Shown: piece by piece, positions 22,572-34,204 of the stretch
Position numbering within the stretch: the stretch's first letter is position 1
How the letters are laid out: the number at the start of each line of letters is the position of its first letter
NCBI GenBank assembly: GCA_958430865.1
Contig: CAUDNR010000524.1
Coordinates: 13,406-77,405, forward strand
DNA from: Entrophospora sp. SA101
Lineage: Eukaryota; Glomeromycota; Glomeromycetes; Entrophosporales; Entrophosporaceae
DNA length: 64,000 bases
Direction: 5' to 3'
The notes under the pieces: model-generated
Seen by the model: the letters and a program-made list of their open reading frames with translations, nothing else
The model's database searches: none
What the model was told of the DNA's origin: nothing
Made by a program: the position numbers and the translations under genes

Positions 22572-24239
22572 GTGGTGAAAAGAAAGACAAATATCTTGAC
22601 AAGGTATAGAAATCTTTGGTTAGAGCATGGTGAATTGTATTTTTATCAAAAACTTTTGCTAAGAGTACCAGCAAGAAGTGAAGAAGATTTGATAGGAACC
22701 TATGAAACCTATCGTGATCATTACCTTGCAAGGTTCCCTGAAGAATTTGGAAATTCAATAAAATCAGATCAGCAAAATCAACATCACCAAACCATCAATA
22801 TGCTTGACCAATACATCAATCTCATTGAAAATCTCTTATACTCTTTACAATCACTGCTAACTCAAGATATTAAAGGCATAATCAGAAGTCAGCTTGAAAA
22901 CATCAAAATTTTACCTCCAATTGTTCCAAACAACAGTATGTTGAGCTTACCTTCATGTCAATATAACTGTGTGCAGACAATTTTCAATTACATGGGACCC
23001 AGAGACACATATCATTATCCATATTTTTTCATTAGTGGATCAGCAGGCTCTGGTAAGTCAATCCTGATAAATCTATTTGCAAAAAAATTCTTGGAGTTGA
23101 ATAAAAACTTCTTGCTGATGGCACCAACTGGGGTTGCTGCTGTCAATATTCAAGGACAAACCATTCATTCAGCTCTCCGGATATGGTCACATGGTGGAAG
23201 GCATCAAACATTAGCATTTGCTGATCAAGAATTCAACCAAGAACTTTGAAAAATTGACACTATTATCATTGATGAAGTCTCTATGGTTCGAGCTTCATTG
23301 TTGACCTTCATATCAGAGATGTTTTCTGGAATTTATCAAATCTTTGCACCATTTGGAGGAATTAATGTTATTCTGATAGGTGATCTTGCTCAACTTCCCC
23401 CAATAAATGGACATCCTGTATACAAATCTCCTATTTGGAAAGTTTTCTACCCAATTTTTCTTCGTCACTCTCATCACCAACAAAATGATCCATTTTTCTA
23501 TAATGTCTTGCAAAAGATAAGACTTGGAAACAAAACACCATCTGTTTGGCAATTTTTACAAGAAAAAGCTAATCAAAGTCTTTCTTTAGAAATGTCTTCA
23601 TTGCACACAAGCTATATTGTTGGGTTCAGAAAGAGTGCAAGTTATATTAACGAAATAATCTGCAATCACTTACCTGCATTGAACAACAAGTTTATGATAT
23701 CTGAGGCGATTGACTGTGTAGATGGCAGGATGGTGGATAATAGTTATGAACATCTTATAAAAAATAAAACCAATCTCCCTGGATCACTTTGTTTGCAACT
23801 TGGTGCAAAGGTTATGTTTTTGAACAATTCACAAATTCACCATCAAATATGTAATGGAAGTTTTGGCATAATCACTGATGTTGACATAGAAAACAACAAT
23901 GTGAGAGTTGCCTTCTCTGTATCTTCAGCAATTGTGGATATGGCAGTTTCAAAGCAAACATCCCATTTTTTAATCAATGGTGTCCCTGCAACCAGAACCC
24001 AATTTCCTTTACATAATGCCTTCGCTTTGACTGTTCACAAGTGTCAAGGGTTGACATTGCCAGATGTGTCACTTTCCCTGGACTCTCAAATCTTCACTTC
24101 TGGTCAAGCCCATGTTTCCTTGAGCCGTTGTTCAAAATGGGAAGATGTAAAAATTAATTCACTTTCTAGAGATGCAATAGACTTGATGATCAATGATCAA
24201 ATCATATCAAAAGATATTATAATATGCGGTCTATTGGTA
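22572..24239 (+). pseudogene. Helitron PIF1-type helicase region, one internal TGA
   Basis: In the same frame as the last Rep block. Helicase motifs in order: Walker A GSAGSGKS (about 23,038-23,061), motif Ia APTGVAAVNI, Walker B TIIIDEVSM, GDLAQLPP, then near the C terminus NAFALTVHKCQGLTLPD and AHVSLSRC (motifs V/VI). One in-frame TGA at 23247-23249, between motif Ia and Walker B, splits the frame where relatives have a basic residue. Otherwise about 550 codons are open. The C terminus after SLSRDA differs abruptly from the second copy at 26.4 kb, marking a break in one of them. Acts as the 5'-3' DNA helicase of the transposition complex when intact. Confidence 0.85.
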
Positions 24240-24240
24240 G

Positions 24241-26414
24241 ATGGTAAGTATTTTCAAGGATTTATTTGCCAAATAGCAATAAATACAACTACCTTATTCA
24301 CACTTTCTCATCTGCTAAGGTTACCAATGTAATTTATACACAATGGACTTGAAATATAGTGGAATCTATAGAATGATTCTCTTGGGTGTCTTCTACCTTC
24401 CTCGTAGCCATCATGATTTTGGTGTTTTCCAAAGAACAATTGAATTATTAACTCAATTCAAAGTAAGTAAAAGAACATGCTTTTTATATGATGATTTTTT
24501 ATGGTACATCACTGATTTGTTTTGTGTTTTATTAAAAGGTGATTGTTAATCAAACATCTGAAATATGCATCCAGAGCTTAAGAGGGCTGCAAGATACAAG
24601 ATGTACAAAACATGATGGTTCCACTGTTCTTTCCGAAATTGTGAAAAATAATGAATCTTCTTCTAAATCACCACCTCATGAAAGGATGACAAGATCTTCA
24701 TATCATTCTCCAATCAAAATTCCGCTCTTTTAAATAAGAAATTGATGATAAAATTCTTTGCTTTTGCTGTTCTAGTTTCGATTTACAATGACAACGTTTT
24801 TTAGTTGGAGGTTGCAGCAATTTAACATTCGGTAATGTTTCCAAATCATTATAACCAGCCGCAATTAGTTTTTGCTTATCTCAAGTTTTAATATAAATGG
24901 TACATTATTATAATTTCCTTTTTCTTGAGTTCATTTTTATTGTTTGAATCTTTCATTATGAAGGGAAAAAATAAGAAATAGAACCAAGATCAAATGATTT
25001 AAAATCTTTATCTATTAATTATGTATATATATTGTTAATAATTGTTTTATTTGCTATTATGTAAGATATTATATATATTAAATAATAATAAATACAAGCT
25101 TTTCAAAAGTGAGAAGTTTTTGAGTGGATAGCCTAGCATAGTATACTATCAACATAATAATAACAGTATACTAATAGTTACTAGAGACAACGAAACATTT
25201 TCTGGCTGTTTGCCCATGTTATAAACAACAGTACCAAGAGCATTGAATTTGTAACAATTGTCAAACATTAATCAAATGTTTGCTTCAAACTCTTTTGCAG
25301 AGACGTATTCTTCTTTTCCTAATTTATTATGAATTGTGGAAAGATCCATGGGATTTTTATTATATTAGGATATTAAAGAATGCCTAATTTCTCAGCTTTA
25401 ACTGGCTCATAGAATGGATAAGCATATGCAAAGTGTTGTCACTATTTTCAATTTCGGATATACTGAATGACAGAATTTGAGATCACTATTTTTCTTACAA
25501 TGAGATAGATGGTTGAGTGATTTGAGTAGGCTCTTTATTAGGGGATTTGATTGTTCTTTTTGGTCTATTCGCTTTGGCATTTTCGATTTTTACAGTGGAG
25601 GAGGATGCTGCTCCCTGGTTATTATTTCATTAAACTAATCAAGTATGCAAATATTAAATAAATGTTGCATAATGATTTTTGAATTTAGAATATACATAGG
25701 CAACCCCGTTAATCCGAATACCCTGTTAAAATGAATAATTTTTAAAACACCAAAGCCAAACATATGTAAATTACCCCATTAATATGAATGTCACTAATAA
25801 AACTTTATAAACCGTAAACTGAAGAAATTTTAATTTTTTTGAAGCCATTTATATGTAAAATTGCCCGTTAATCTGAATTTTTTATAAACCAAAGTGAAAT
25901 AAAAATTGGGCCAATAATAATAATATACAAGTTACACATCTAAACCATTTATTTATATTATAAAGTACTTTAAACAATTGATTGCTTGCGTCCTACTTAT
26001 CAAGTTTAGATGTGTATGTGAAAATTGAAATCTATAATTAAAATTTTGGGATGGAGCATTTGGATATGAAATTCTGATTGGCTGATTTGAATATGTTCAC
26101 ATAAATTTCATCATTAGTGCTGATCAATTTATTTTAACATAGTACGATGCAAAAAGTAGATTAAATCACTACATAGTAAACAAATCTTTTTTTTAGTAAA
26201 ACAATTTTTTTTTTACTGATGATATTCTTAACAATACTTGTATTTCATAAAAACCTATTTTTCTTTGAAACTAGAAATTGCTATTGCAGGCGACTCTGTT
26301 GCCACTACCATATATATTATTAATATTAATATATTTTTATTTGTGAAACATTTATCAAGTGACATATAAATAATAAAAATGATAATAATATTTTTAACTG
26401 CTGTTGTTTGCAAA
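24241..26414. other. 2.2-kb region without a supported gene
   Basis: A short plus frame at 24343-24549 and another at 24539-24733 may be eroded 3' parts of the Helitron or a captured fragment; neither is recognised. At 25,700-25,910 there are diverged copies of a 'gttaatccgaat / gttaatctgaat' motif, as seen in pogo-like terminal sequences. A MITE lies at 25,934-26,015. Confidence 0.4.
25934..26015. mobile_element. Short MITE-like palindromic element, copy 2
   Basis: Ends ACACATCTAAAC and ACTTATCAAGTTTAGATGTGT around a core containing 'caattgattgcttg'. Same family as the elements at 13.6 and 37.9 kb. Confidence 0.55.
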
Positions 26415-27260
26415 CTAATGAGCACCATGTACTGTATAAGGTAAGGGCCTTGTCACTATTTCTTCCAAATGCTCATACTCTTTGATCATTGATGGGTCAA
26501 CTTTAAAAGCATCTCTAGAAAGTGAATTAATTTTTACATCTTCCCATTTTGAACAACGGCTCAAGGAAACATGGGCTTGACCAGAAGTGAAGATTTGAGA
26601 GTCCAGGGAAAGTGACACATCTGGCAATGTCAACCCTTGACACTTGTGAACAGTCAAAGCGAAGGCATTATGTAAAGGAAATTGGGTTCTGGTTGCAGGG
26701 ACACCATTGATTAAAAAATGGGATGTTTGCTTTGAAACTGCCATATCCACAATTGCTGAAGATACAGAGAAGGCAACTCTCACATTGTTGTTTTCTATGT
26801 CAACATCAGTGATTATGCCAAAACTTCCATTACATATTTGATGGTGAATTTGTGAATTGTTCAAAAACATAACCTTTGCACCAAGTTGCAAACAAAGTGA
26901 TCCAGGGAGATTGGTTTTATTTTTTATAAGATGTTCATAACTATTATCCACCATCCTGCCATCTACACAGTCAATCGCCTCAGATATCATAAACTTGTTG
27001 TTCAATGCAGGTAAGTGATTGCAGATTATTTCGTTAATATAACTTGCACTCTTTCTGAACCCAACAATATAGCTTGTGTGAAATGAAGACATTTCTAAAG
27101 AAAGATTTTGATTAGCTTTTTCTTGTAAAAATTGCCAAACAGATGGTGTAATGTTTCCAAGTCTTATCTTTTGCAAGACATTATAGAAAAATGGATCATT
27201 TTGTTGGCGATGAGAGTGACAACCCCATAATCGCTTACAAAATACGATAAAATGATTCAA
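26415..27260 (-). pseudogene. Second Helitron helicase fragment, inverted, fused to foreign 5' sequence
   Basis: The C-terminal helicase part (positions 27,220 to about 26,515) is almost identical to 23,469-24,173 on the opposite strand, with only a few residue changes (Lys/Ile, Ser/Asn, Leu/Phe). It contains NAFALTVHKCQGLTLPD and AHVSLSRC but lacks Walker A and B, so it cannot be an active helicase. Its last 30-odd residues (FKVDPSMIKEYEHLEEIV...) differ from the first copy and look like a normal Helitron helicase end. The first 13 codons come from the 36-bp segment that also occurs at 1613-1648. It is therefore a 5'-truncated copy joined to orphan-locus sequence at about 27,220/27,221. Confidence 0.8.
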
Positions 27261-27390
27261 ATAGAATTTGCATAAAAAATGAATCCAGTTTTAATTAACA
27301 ATATAAAACCAAATCTAATAGGTCTAAATCCCTAAATACGACATAAATCACATAATCTCTAAAAACACTATAAATTACTTAATCATTAAA

Positions 27391-27997
27391 TATGGTTTAT
27401 ACAGATAATTGTCCAGTTTTAAGCGATATTGAGTGGAGGGATAACTGTCAATTTCCAGTAATTCGTGATGGAGAAACCCTATCTAATTGGAAGAAACAGA
27501 TCTGGAATCAATTGGTGGATTATAGAAATAATAATAAATTGGCTGATTACCATAAGTGATATATTGTTGCTAGAAAGATGGAATCTACAGAAGGATTCAG
27601 TTATCGTGTGGCTGTTAAAGTGAACATTGCTATATGTTTTAGCTGTGATCAGTTTGTTTATGTTGATAAAAGAGTAGGATATGCATTATATCACAATTAT
27701 AAGATGGAGGAACATTGGCATACAAATTGTACTGGAAATAGACATTGTGATATAAGTTTCAAAGAGTATATGGAGCTTAAACAAAAACCAGAAGTTGAAT
27801 ATGATATTTACACAAGGTTAGCTATTTATCAATATGAATTACGAATAGAGAATCTTATCAAAAGAGTTAAACATATTCGAGAAACAGCAAAGAAAAATCG
27901 GGCATGTACAATTATACAGAGAAAATGGCTAGAGTATTTCTACCATCCTGATGGTATGTGTGCTAAAGAACTTGCTGAGCATTATAAATTATTATGA
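27391..27997 (+). pseudogene. Orphan family protein, copy 2, in-frame TGA
   Basis: Same family as 6-686: ICFSCDQFVY, then EHWHTNCTGNRHC, and the helix IIQRKWLEYFYHPDGM. The frame from 27578 (an internal start) to TGA 27997 is open. Upstream, homologous coding sequence (SDIEWRDNCQFPVIRDG...KKQIWNQLVDY) ends at TGA 27557-27559, where copy 1 has Lys/Arg context. The ATG at 27391 fits the family start but appears one base out of frame with the following block, so there may also be a frameshift near 27,416-27,422. Function unknown. The divergent nuclease gene found beside copy 1 is not present here. Confidence 0.6.
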
Positions 27998-29391
27998 GCA
28001 GTTTGAGAAGAAATGTGTCAGGTTAGTAATGCATAATTATTATATATATATATATCTATTTGATGTAATTTATCTATTTATTTGATTTATTAATTATATA
28101 ACTTATTCATATATATCTATTTTAAAATAAAATCACCTAAGGTATTCCTGAGGGCTAGTATCTTGGACTTTTATTCACTGCTATTTCGTGATGATTAATA
28201 GTTTTTTACTTTGATTTTTATTTTATCTGTATATATTTTATGGGGCACAAAAAATCCCTAGTGTAGATAGATCCAAGGGGTCATTGCTTTGCAATAATAA
28301 ATCGTGTTTGTTATTTTTCACATCCACCTCAATTTCAATACAAGGCTGGATATGTACATCTTCTCAATATTATAAGAAGTGGCGAGTAGGATGTATTATA
28401 TTTCTGCATTAATAAATAACGAAAAAAATAAATAATTATTTGATTGTTAAACCTTGGTTCATTCATCTAATTTCAATGGGGTGTCCCAACCAAGTCATAC
28501 ACTTAAAGGATCGTCTACTGCCATGAGAATTCGTGGTTTTTGATTTTACCAACCCACAAATGCTTATCAATTATCTTGGATTCTTTTTTGGATCATCTGT
28601 GTATTGATGTATGATTCTGCATATATCATTCCAGCTTCATCCATGGAGATGACACATTACACTAAATAGTATAATCTCTAACCAATCAAAAACAGCTATT
28701 AAGTACACTATACTTGATAGTGTAACACCACATATTATCTATCAACATTTATTTTTATACTCTTTATCACAAGCCTTTTTTAGCAAATTTTTACCATAAA
28801 CATCATCAGATTGATAATACAGATGTAAGATTAGAAATGTTATAAATACACAATCAATTAGAACTAATTGGTGTTACATATTCCCTTTCAAATTAATTAT
28901 GATTTATACCCAACCAAGTCCTGATACTGTAGCTAGGTTTAATCAATTGCCTAATCTTCGGGAAGCTAATGAATCAAGAAAGAAACAAAATCATGTTTAA
29001 ATAGCACATCATACCCAATATCAGATGTGTACAAAAATAAAACCGATGATGTAATAATAAACTCTACTTACTATATAGTCAAATTTATTACTAGTACAAT
29101 AAAATTCTGCTTACAATTTAATTTTTTGTATATAGAATTTTTAAATACTAATACATCAAATACATTCTGATCAATCATTATTTTATTAAAAATTGATATA
29201 ACTAATACATGAAAAAGATCTAGATGTAATAAAAGTACATGAATAGATCGATTGTAAAAGTGCATTGTCTACCAATTGCTACCTTGAAGAAAATGCAAGA
29301 TGCCAAATTCAATCATGTGGATGTGTAAATAAAGTTATAAAATATATTTAATCTCAAAATTTAAAAATTATTAAAAAAACAATTAAACCAA
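27998..29391. other. 1.4-kb intergenic region
   Basis: No gene of useful length. A 34-codon frame from ATG 28899 (MIYTQPSPDTVARFNQL) could be a fragment, as could a 64-codon minus frame at 29265-29071, but neither has support. Short TA repeats occur at 28,038-28,056. Confidence 0.4.
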
Positions 29392-32300
29392 CTAGGGTGA
29401 AAGTGATTTACACAGTTTTTTTGCATTAGATTCATAAACACTAAGAATTGATCCATTAACTTTGACCCAAGATTCAAGCCTTGATCTGGCTTGCTTCAAG
29501 TAATCTTCAGAAGGAAATTGCTTGATCACTGTCACATCACATGTTGAAAGCATGTGAACCCTATAATTTGAATCATAATAAGCATGTCTTAAGTTAATAA
29601 TAGTCAATATGTTCTTGGGTATTAATAAATTATCTAAATCAATAAAAAACGATTTATTGAATTCGATAAACACAAACTGTCCACTGATATCTGTGGCAAT
29701 AGCAGTTTGTATTTCAATAGTGATACCATATCGTATCTTCTCTACTATTTCTCCGACCGCCAACACAACTACCACAATGTCATGCTCTTCTTGACATTGA
29801 TGAACTAGACCCGTTCTTATTGTCATTGTCATTGCTCTTATCCTGTACGCTTCGTCATAAATCGTAACAGCCCGTGGTCTATATAACGAATTCCTAATTT
29901 CATTTAAATCTGCCTTTTGTTTTCTCCATATTGTTGTATGTCCTATTGATGTCAGATGTATCAAAGAAATTGTTGATGATAAATTTGGATCATATGATTG
30001 ATTATTGGCTACCATCAACGAATGTATCTGATATCTTTGTCCCTCATGAATAGAATCATATAAAGAGCTAGCAGGATTCCATATAGTGATCAATGCTTCT
30101 CTGTTAACTTTTGATTGAGCCTTTCTAATAGCTTTAGATTGACTGTGATAATCACACACACGTACTTTAAAGAATGGAATAACAGAACGAACACTTTTCA
30201 AATCTACTGATTCCAATTGCTCATTAAGCCACTTATTCCTTTCATTTAAATTACTCATCTCTTTTCTATTCAACCAATCATTCAACCATCTACTCTGATC
30301 AAAACTCAAGTATTCAATGATTCGATTAGAATACTCGCTATTATTCTGCAATAAATTATATAATTCTTCTGCAGATGTAAGACTTTGTATTAATTGTTTG
30401 GTAATTACTTGTTTCTGTTGTTTGAATTTGGCATTGCTTGCTGAAGTATTATTGTCATCATTTATTTCTAATTTATTAGAATCTTGTTGTGGCGATCTCC
30501 AATCATAGTCTTGCAGTAAGGATTGTATCTTTCCCTGTATCTTTTCTGCGAAATTTCTACGAGCCAACTCTTCACCTTTTTCATTGCGTATGATATATAT
30601 TCCATCTTTAGTTGTTTCACGGTACATCAAAGGATATTTTCGCATTATTATAACATCAATTGCAAAAATAAATCCACCATCTGGAGTAAGGCTGTTTAAT
30701 GAAGCAAATGGTCTAAACTTTCTGAATCCAAGCTTGGAGTCCCAATGGGCAAGTTTCGTCGAGTTTCCTGATAATTTCAAGCATATGGAGTTTGTTTCAT
30801 CTAAAGCTGAAGTTTTGCCAACAGATTTTCCATAAACCTTTGCACCACAAATTTCAAGCTTGTAACCTATTTTTATTTTAGATTTCACTATAGCTCGTTG
30901 TAATGGTGGATCAATACATGCATTTATTTTATACCAACCATCAGTCAATTCCAATGAAAGTTTTGAACCATCAATATATTTTCTATCAGATGATGATGAA
31001 TTTGGTATATAGGAGAAAGGTGGAGATACAGGAGAAAATGGTGGTGTTGGTGACATTGAAAAAGAAGAAGATAATGGCGGTGGTGTTAACGGAGTGGTTT
31101 TATCATCAATTATGTCTGATACGCACAGAACCATAGGCCACGCTGGTGAAGCATTCCCTTCTATAATTGATTTAAGAGCAGATCCTTGTGTACGATTTAT
31201 TTCTCTTTCATATCTGTATTTTAATTGGTCAAGTACTGTATCAGATGATAACCAACAATGAAATAAATTAGGATATGATCTAATCATGCTACTTATTTTC
31301 CATACAATCCATTTGTAATGATTCAATACCCACTGTTGATCTATCAGGTTAGGATTGGCACCACATTTAATTAAACATGACAGAGCTTCATTTGGACCCC
31401 ATGTTGCTTTTTGTTGTTGTTGGCAGTTTGATTTTAAAAAAAGTTTTGGCCAAGTGAAATTGTAAAGAGTGGCATTTGATGGGTTGATGTATAAGACATC
31501 CGGTGTTATTTCAAAATTTAATAAATCTTGTTCATTAAATGTTAAGGGATGATGATACACCATGTTTCCAATGGTGTTTCTAGGTACAGACGATGATAAA
31601 ATAAACAATTTATTGTTATCATTGTTATCATTAATTGGTTGAGAGACTGTCACTTGTGATGATGTAGACAATGATTTTATATTCTTGTTTTTGTTTTTGT
31701 TTTTGCTTTTGTTTTTGTTTTTGCTAGGTTGTGGCATTGAATTATTAAAATTTTGTGATGAATGCAATGACCTGAGTGGAGTTCTTAATTTCAGATTAGG
31801 TTGATGAGATCTGATTGGTGGTTTTTTGTAGTTGTTTGAATTATGCTTGGAACCAGAATTTGAATGCTGATTTTTTCTTGATTTCTTTGTAGTAGTTGAT
31901 GTTTCAATTAATGAGCTGTTGTTATGGTAATTGTTGTTTTTGTTATTGTCAATGTTACTATTACTATTAATGCTTTTTAAAGAGGTTCTGACTTTTATCA
32001 TATCATTGTCTTTTGAAGGTTTAATGCTTGAAGAAGAATGTTCGGAAACCTTCATTGATTCTTTTGATATAGATTTAATTTTTCTTTTGAATCCAGTCGA
32101 AAATCCAGAAATAGTATTTAATATATTATCGGAAGAAGGAGAAGAAGTGTGTTTAGAATCGCCTAAACACTTGTAGGCTCTTTCCTTTGATTCTTTAGAT
32201 ATGGGAGCAATTTTTTTCCCAGAACCCGTGGTAAATCCAGAGATTTCTGAAGAATTGTTTGATGTATTATTGAAAGGAAGAGAGGCAGAATGTTCAGAAA

Positions 32301-33395
32301 CATCAAAACACTTGTAGGGGTTTTCCAATGGTTCATTAAATGTAGGAGTAATGATTTCCTTGAATCCTGTGGATAATCTTGAAAATTCCACATTAATACT
32401 ACTACTACTATTATTGTTGTTACCATTGTAAAAGTTTCCACCACCATCATTATTATAATTAGACGGTCTTGATGATGTAGTTTCATCAAAGTTATTAATA
32501 CAATTGTTATTATTGCAACTATAATTCATGAATAGAATATCATTATTACCATCTTCAACAACATCTTGTAAAGAAGATAATTTTCTAGTTTTTGTCCAAG
32601 TATTCATTGAAACTTCAGGAAGTTTATGTTTGCTGGTCAGCATAAATTCAGGATCATCATTATTAGCATCATAGTTATTGTTGTTATTTTTAATAATAAT
32701 GTTGTTAGAATTGCCATGATTGTTATTGTTATTGTTTAACATATGATCATAATCAAAATTATTATTTTCTATGTAATAATTATTATTGCCATTTAATAAA
32801 GGTGTTGTTAGTGTTTGATTGATGTTATTGTTGTTGTCAATATTTATAAAATTTTGTAAATCCCCTCTCATACTAATACAATGATCAATATCTATGTTAG
32901 GATTATATTTGATGTAGTTGATGTTCGTATTATTATTAATTTTACGAAAAGGTGTTGGGCTTTCATTGAAAATATGATTATTGGTGTAGTTATCATCATC
33001 ATCATTATAACAGTGATCGTTATAATAATAATGATTAGATTCTATTAGATCAGATTGTGACGATACTAAAGATGTTAGTTGTATATATTCCTTATTATTG
33101 ACTTATTAATTCAACAAAAAAATGAAATATTTATTTGAGATACTTTTCCTTGATCTATACAATTATATGTATATTGCTTACCATCAACAATTAAAGATCT
33201 TTCATGGTCAAGGTTATTGTTATAATTGTTGTACCTATTATCATTTACAGTTGAAATAGTAGCAGTAGTAGCAGTGTTGATAGTAGCAGTGTTAACAGTA
33301 GTAGCAGTGTTGACAGTAGTAGCAGTAGTATTTGAACCTGGAAAAGATTTAACAGGCGTAGGAAGAATATTAAAAGTAGTGGGAATATTTGACAT
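29392..33395 (-). CDS. BRCA2: BRCA2 homologue with BRC-like repeats and OB-fold DNA-binding domain
   Basis: Two exons, 33395-33182 and 33065-29392, join in phase (GAT G|TA) to 1,295 residues. Residues about 1-290 are Asn/Thr-rich and low in complexity. Residues about 299-416 hold three BRC-like repeats. Residues about 591-700 match the BRCA2 helical domain (HYKWIVWKISSM, LKYRYEREINRTQGSAL). OB1 follows with MVLCVSDIID, ELTDGWYKINACIDPPL, HWDSKLGFRKFRPF and DGGFIFAIDVI; then a Gln-rich helical stretch in the Tower/OB2 position (ALITIWNPASSLYDSIHEGQRY) and an OB3-like end (YRPRAVTIYDEAYRIRAM). BRCA2 loads Rad51 onto RPA-coated ssDNA in homologous recombination in the nucleus. The Ser/Pro-rich insert inside OB1 is longer than in animals. 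The first part is duplicated exactly on the plus strand at the window end. It is divergent from a small acidic gene. Confidence 0.88.
32032..32385 (-). repeat. Three BRC-like Rad51-binding repeats within the BRCA2 homologue
   Basis: Repeat cores on the minus strand: FSRLSTGFKEIITPT, SGFTTGSGKKIAPISKES and SGFSTGFKRKIKSISKES. The last two are followed by a helix-like tail and SEH/SKH with Ser. The general BRC pattern is F-x-T-A-S-G-K-x-I-x-I-S. Here the FxxA alanine reads Gly in all three. Confidence 0.7.
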
Positions 33396-33756
33396 TATTT
33401 CAGTATGTTGTTGTTGTGTTATTTATTATCAATATTATTAATATCACACTATTTATCAAGTAGAATTAACTTATAAGCAAATAACTATTTTGAAAATAAA
33501 ACGCGTCAGGGGAAGGAAATAATTATTAAACAGGGCCCCTGAATAGACCACACTTGTGTATTTTCTGTCACGCGTCAATTTAACATTTTGGAATTAAAGG
33601 AATTAAAGATAATGAATTAATTAATATTTTGTCAATCAGTAAACTTGTTACAATAAAGTACATATTATATATAATTCATATAAATTGTAGCAAGTTATAT
33701 CACCATACTTAAAAATTATACTTTTTTTTCCTTTAATTTTCTTTTGAAATAAAAGT
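33396..33756. promoter_or_regulatory. Bidirectional promoter with two ACGCGT (MCB) boxes
   Basis: 361 bp between the divergent starts of the BRCA2-like gene and the small acidic gene. ACGCGTCA occurs at 33,501-33,508 and again at 33,570-33,577 on the same strand. ACGCGT is the MluI cell-cycle box bound by MBF in fungi, which drives G1/S expression of replication and repair genes. Two copies within 70 bp in an AT-rich genome are unlikely by chance. Confidence 0.6.
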
Positions 33757-34204
33757 ATGAACAACAATATTATTGAAATTTCCAATATCGAAAATTTTCA
33801 AAACAATCTAAAAGGTACATAATTTTCATTATATAATAATTGATTTTTATTTTTTATTTATATTAAAATATTTTTTATAATGTTAAATAATAGATTGTTG
33901 GGTCTATATTAATAACAATGATGATAAAATCAAAAAAATCATAGAAAATTATAAATATGATAAAAATAATAATGAAAATAACAATGATGATTGTAATTAT
34001 GATTATGACAGTTATATTGAAGATGATTGTTGCGCTGGTGACATTAGCGATGAAGATAATAATAGTGAAACTGGTGATAAAGATATTAATGACAATGACG
34101 ATCTGATGATGTTACTGCTGCTTTTACTTTCACTTATACACTTACCATCACTACTGATAATAATATTGATATTAACAATAATTACACTAGTCATAGTATC
34201 ATAG
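33757..34204 (+). CDS. Small acidic protein with C-terminal hydrophobic anchor
   Basis: Exon 1 33757-33814 and exon 2 33894-34204 join in phase across a 79-bp GT-AG intron to 122 residues. Residues 1-85 are rich in Asn, Asp and Glu (MNNNIIEISNIENFQNN; SDEDNNSETGDKD). The last 33 residues are almost entirely Leu, Ile and Val (LMMLLLLLLSLIHL, then LLIIILILTIITLVIVS) and end at the stop, as in tail-anchored membrane proteins inserted after translation. No signal peptide and no known domain. It shares its promoter with the BRCA2 homologue and converges with the dipeptidase gene. The open frame across a spliced junction supports it being real, but Asn/Asp-rich simple sequence makes chance coding possible. 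Function unknown. Confidence 0.5.

Larger units (their letters stand above)
20138..24240 (+). mobile_element. Decayed autonomous Helitron (Rep plus PIF1 helicase)
   Basis: One continuous stretch of Helitron coding sequence broken by stops and frameshifts. It contains a Cys-rich N-terminal region (CSSCKKNPRRNFPPYLHPIP), the FPDLFPDGHG block, the Rep HUH His pair (AAHTHT) and Tyr motif (AKYINKYIAK), then a PIF1-type helicase. The 5' TC end and 3' hairpin-CTRR end were not located, so the boundaries given are those of the coding remains. Confidence 0.85.

Noticed and set aside
20764..23249. Recoded TGA as sense in this organism
   Set aside because: Intact genes here (kinases, dipeptidase, BRCA2) read normally with standard stops, and the Helitron also has true frameshifts, so decay explains the TGAs.
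33226..33441. Val-rich plus frame opposite BRCA2 exon 1, and similar frames at 31,931 and 62,493
   Set aside because: Antisense of Thr/Asn-rich low-complexity coding sequence.
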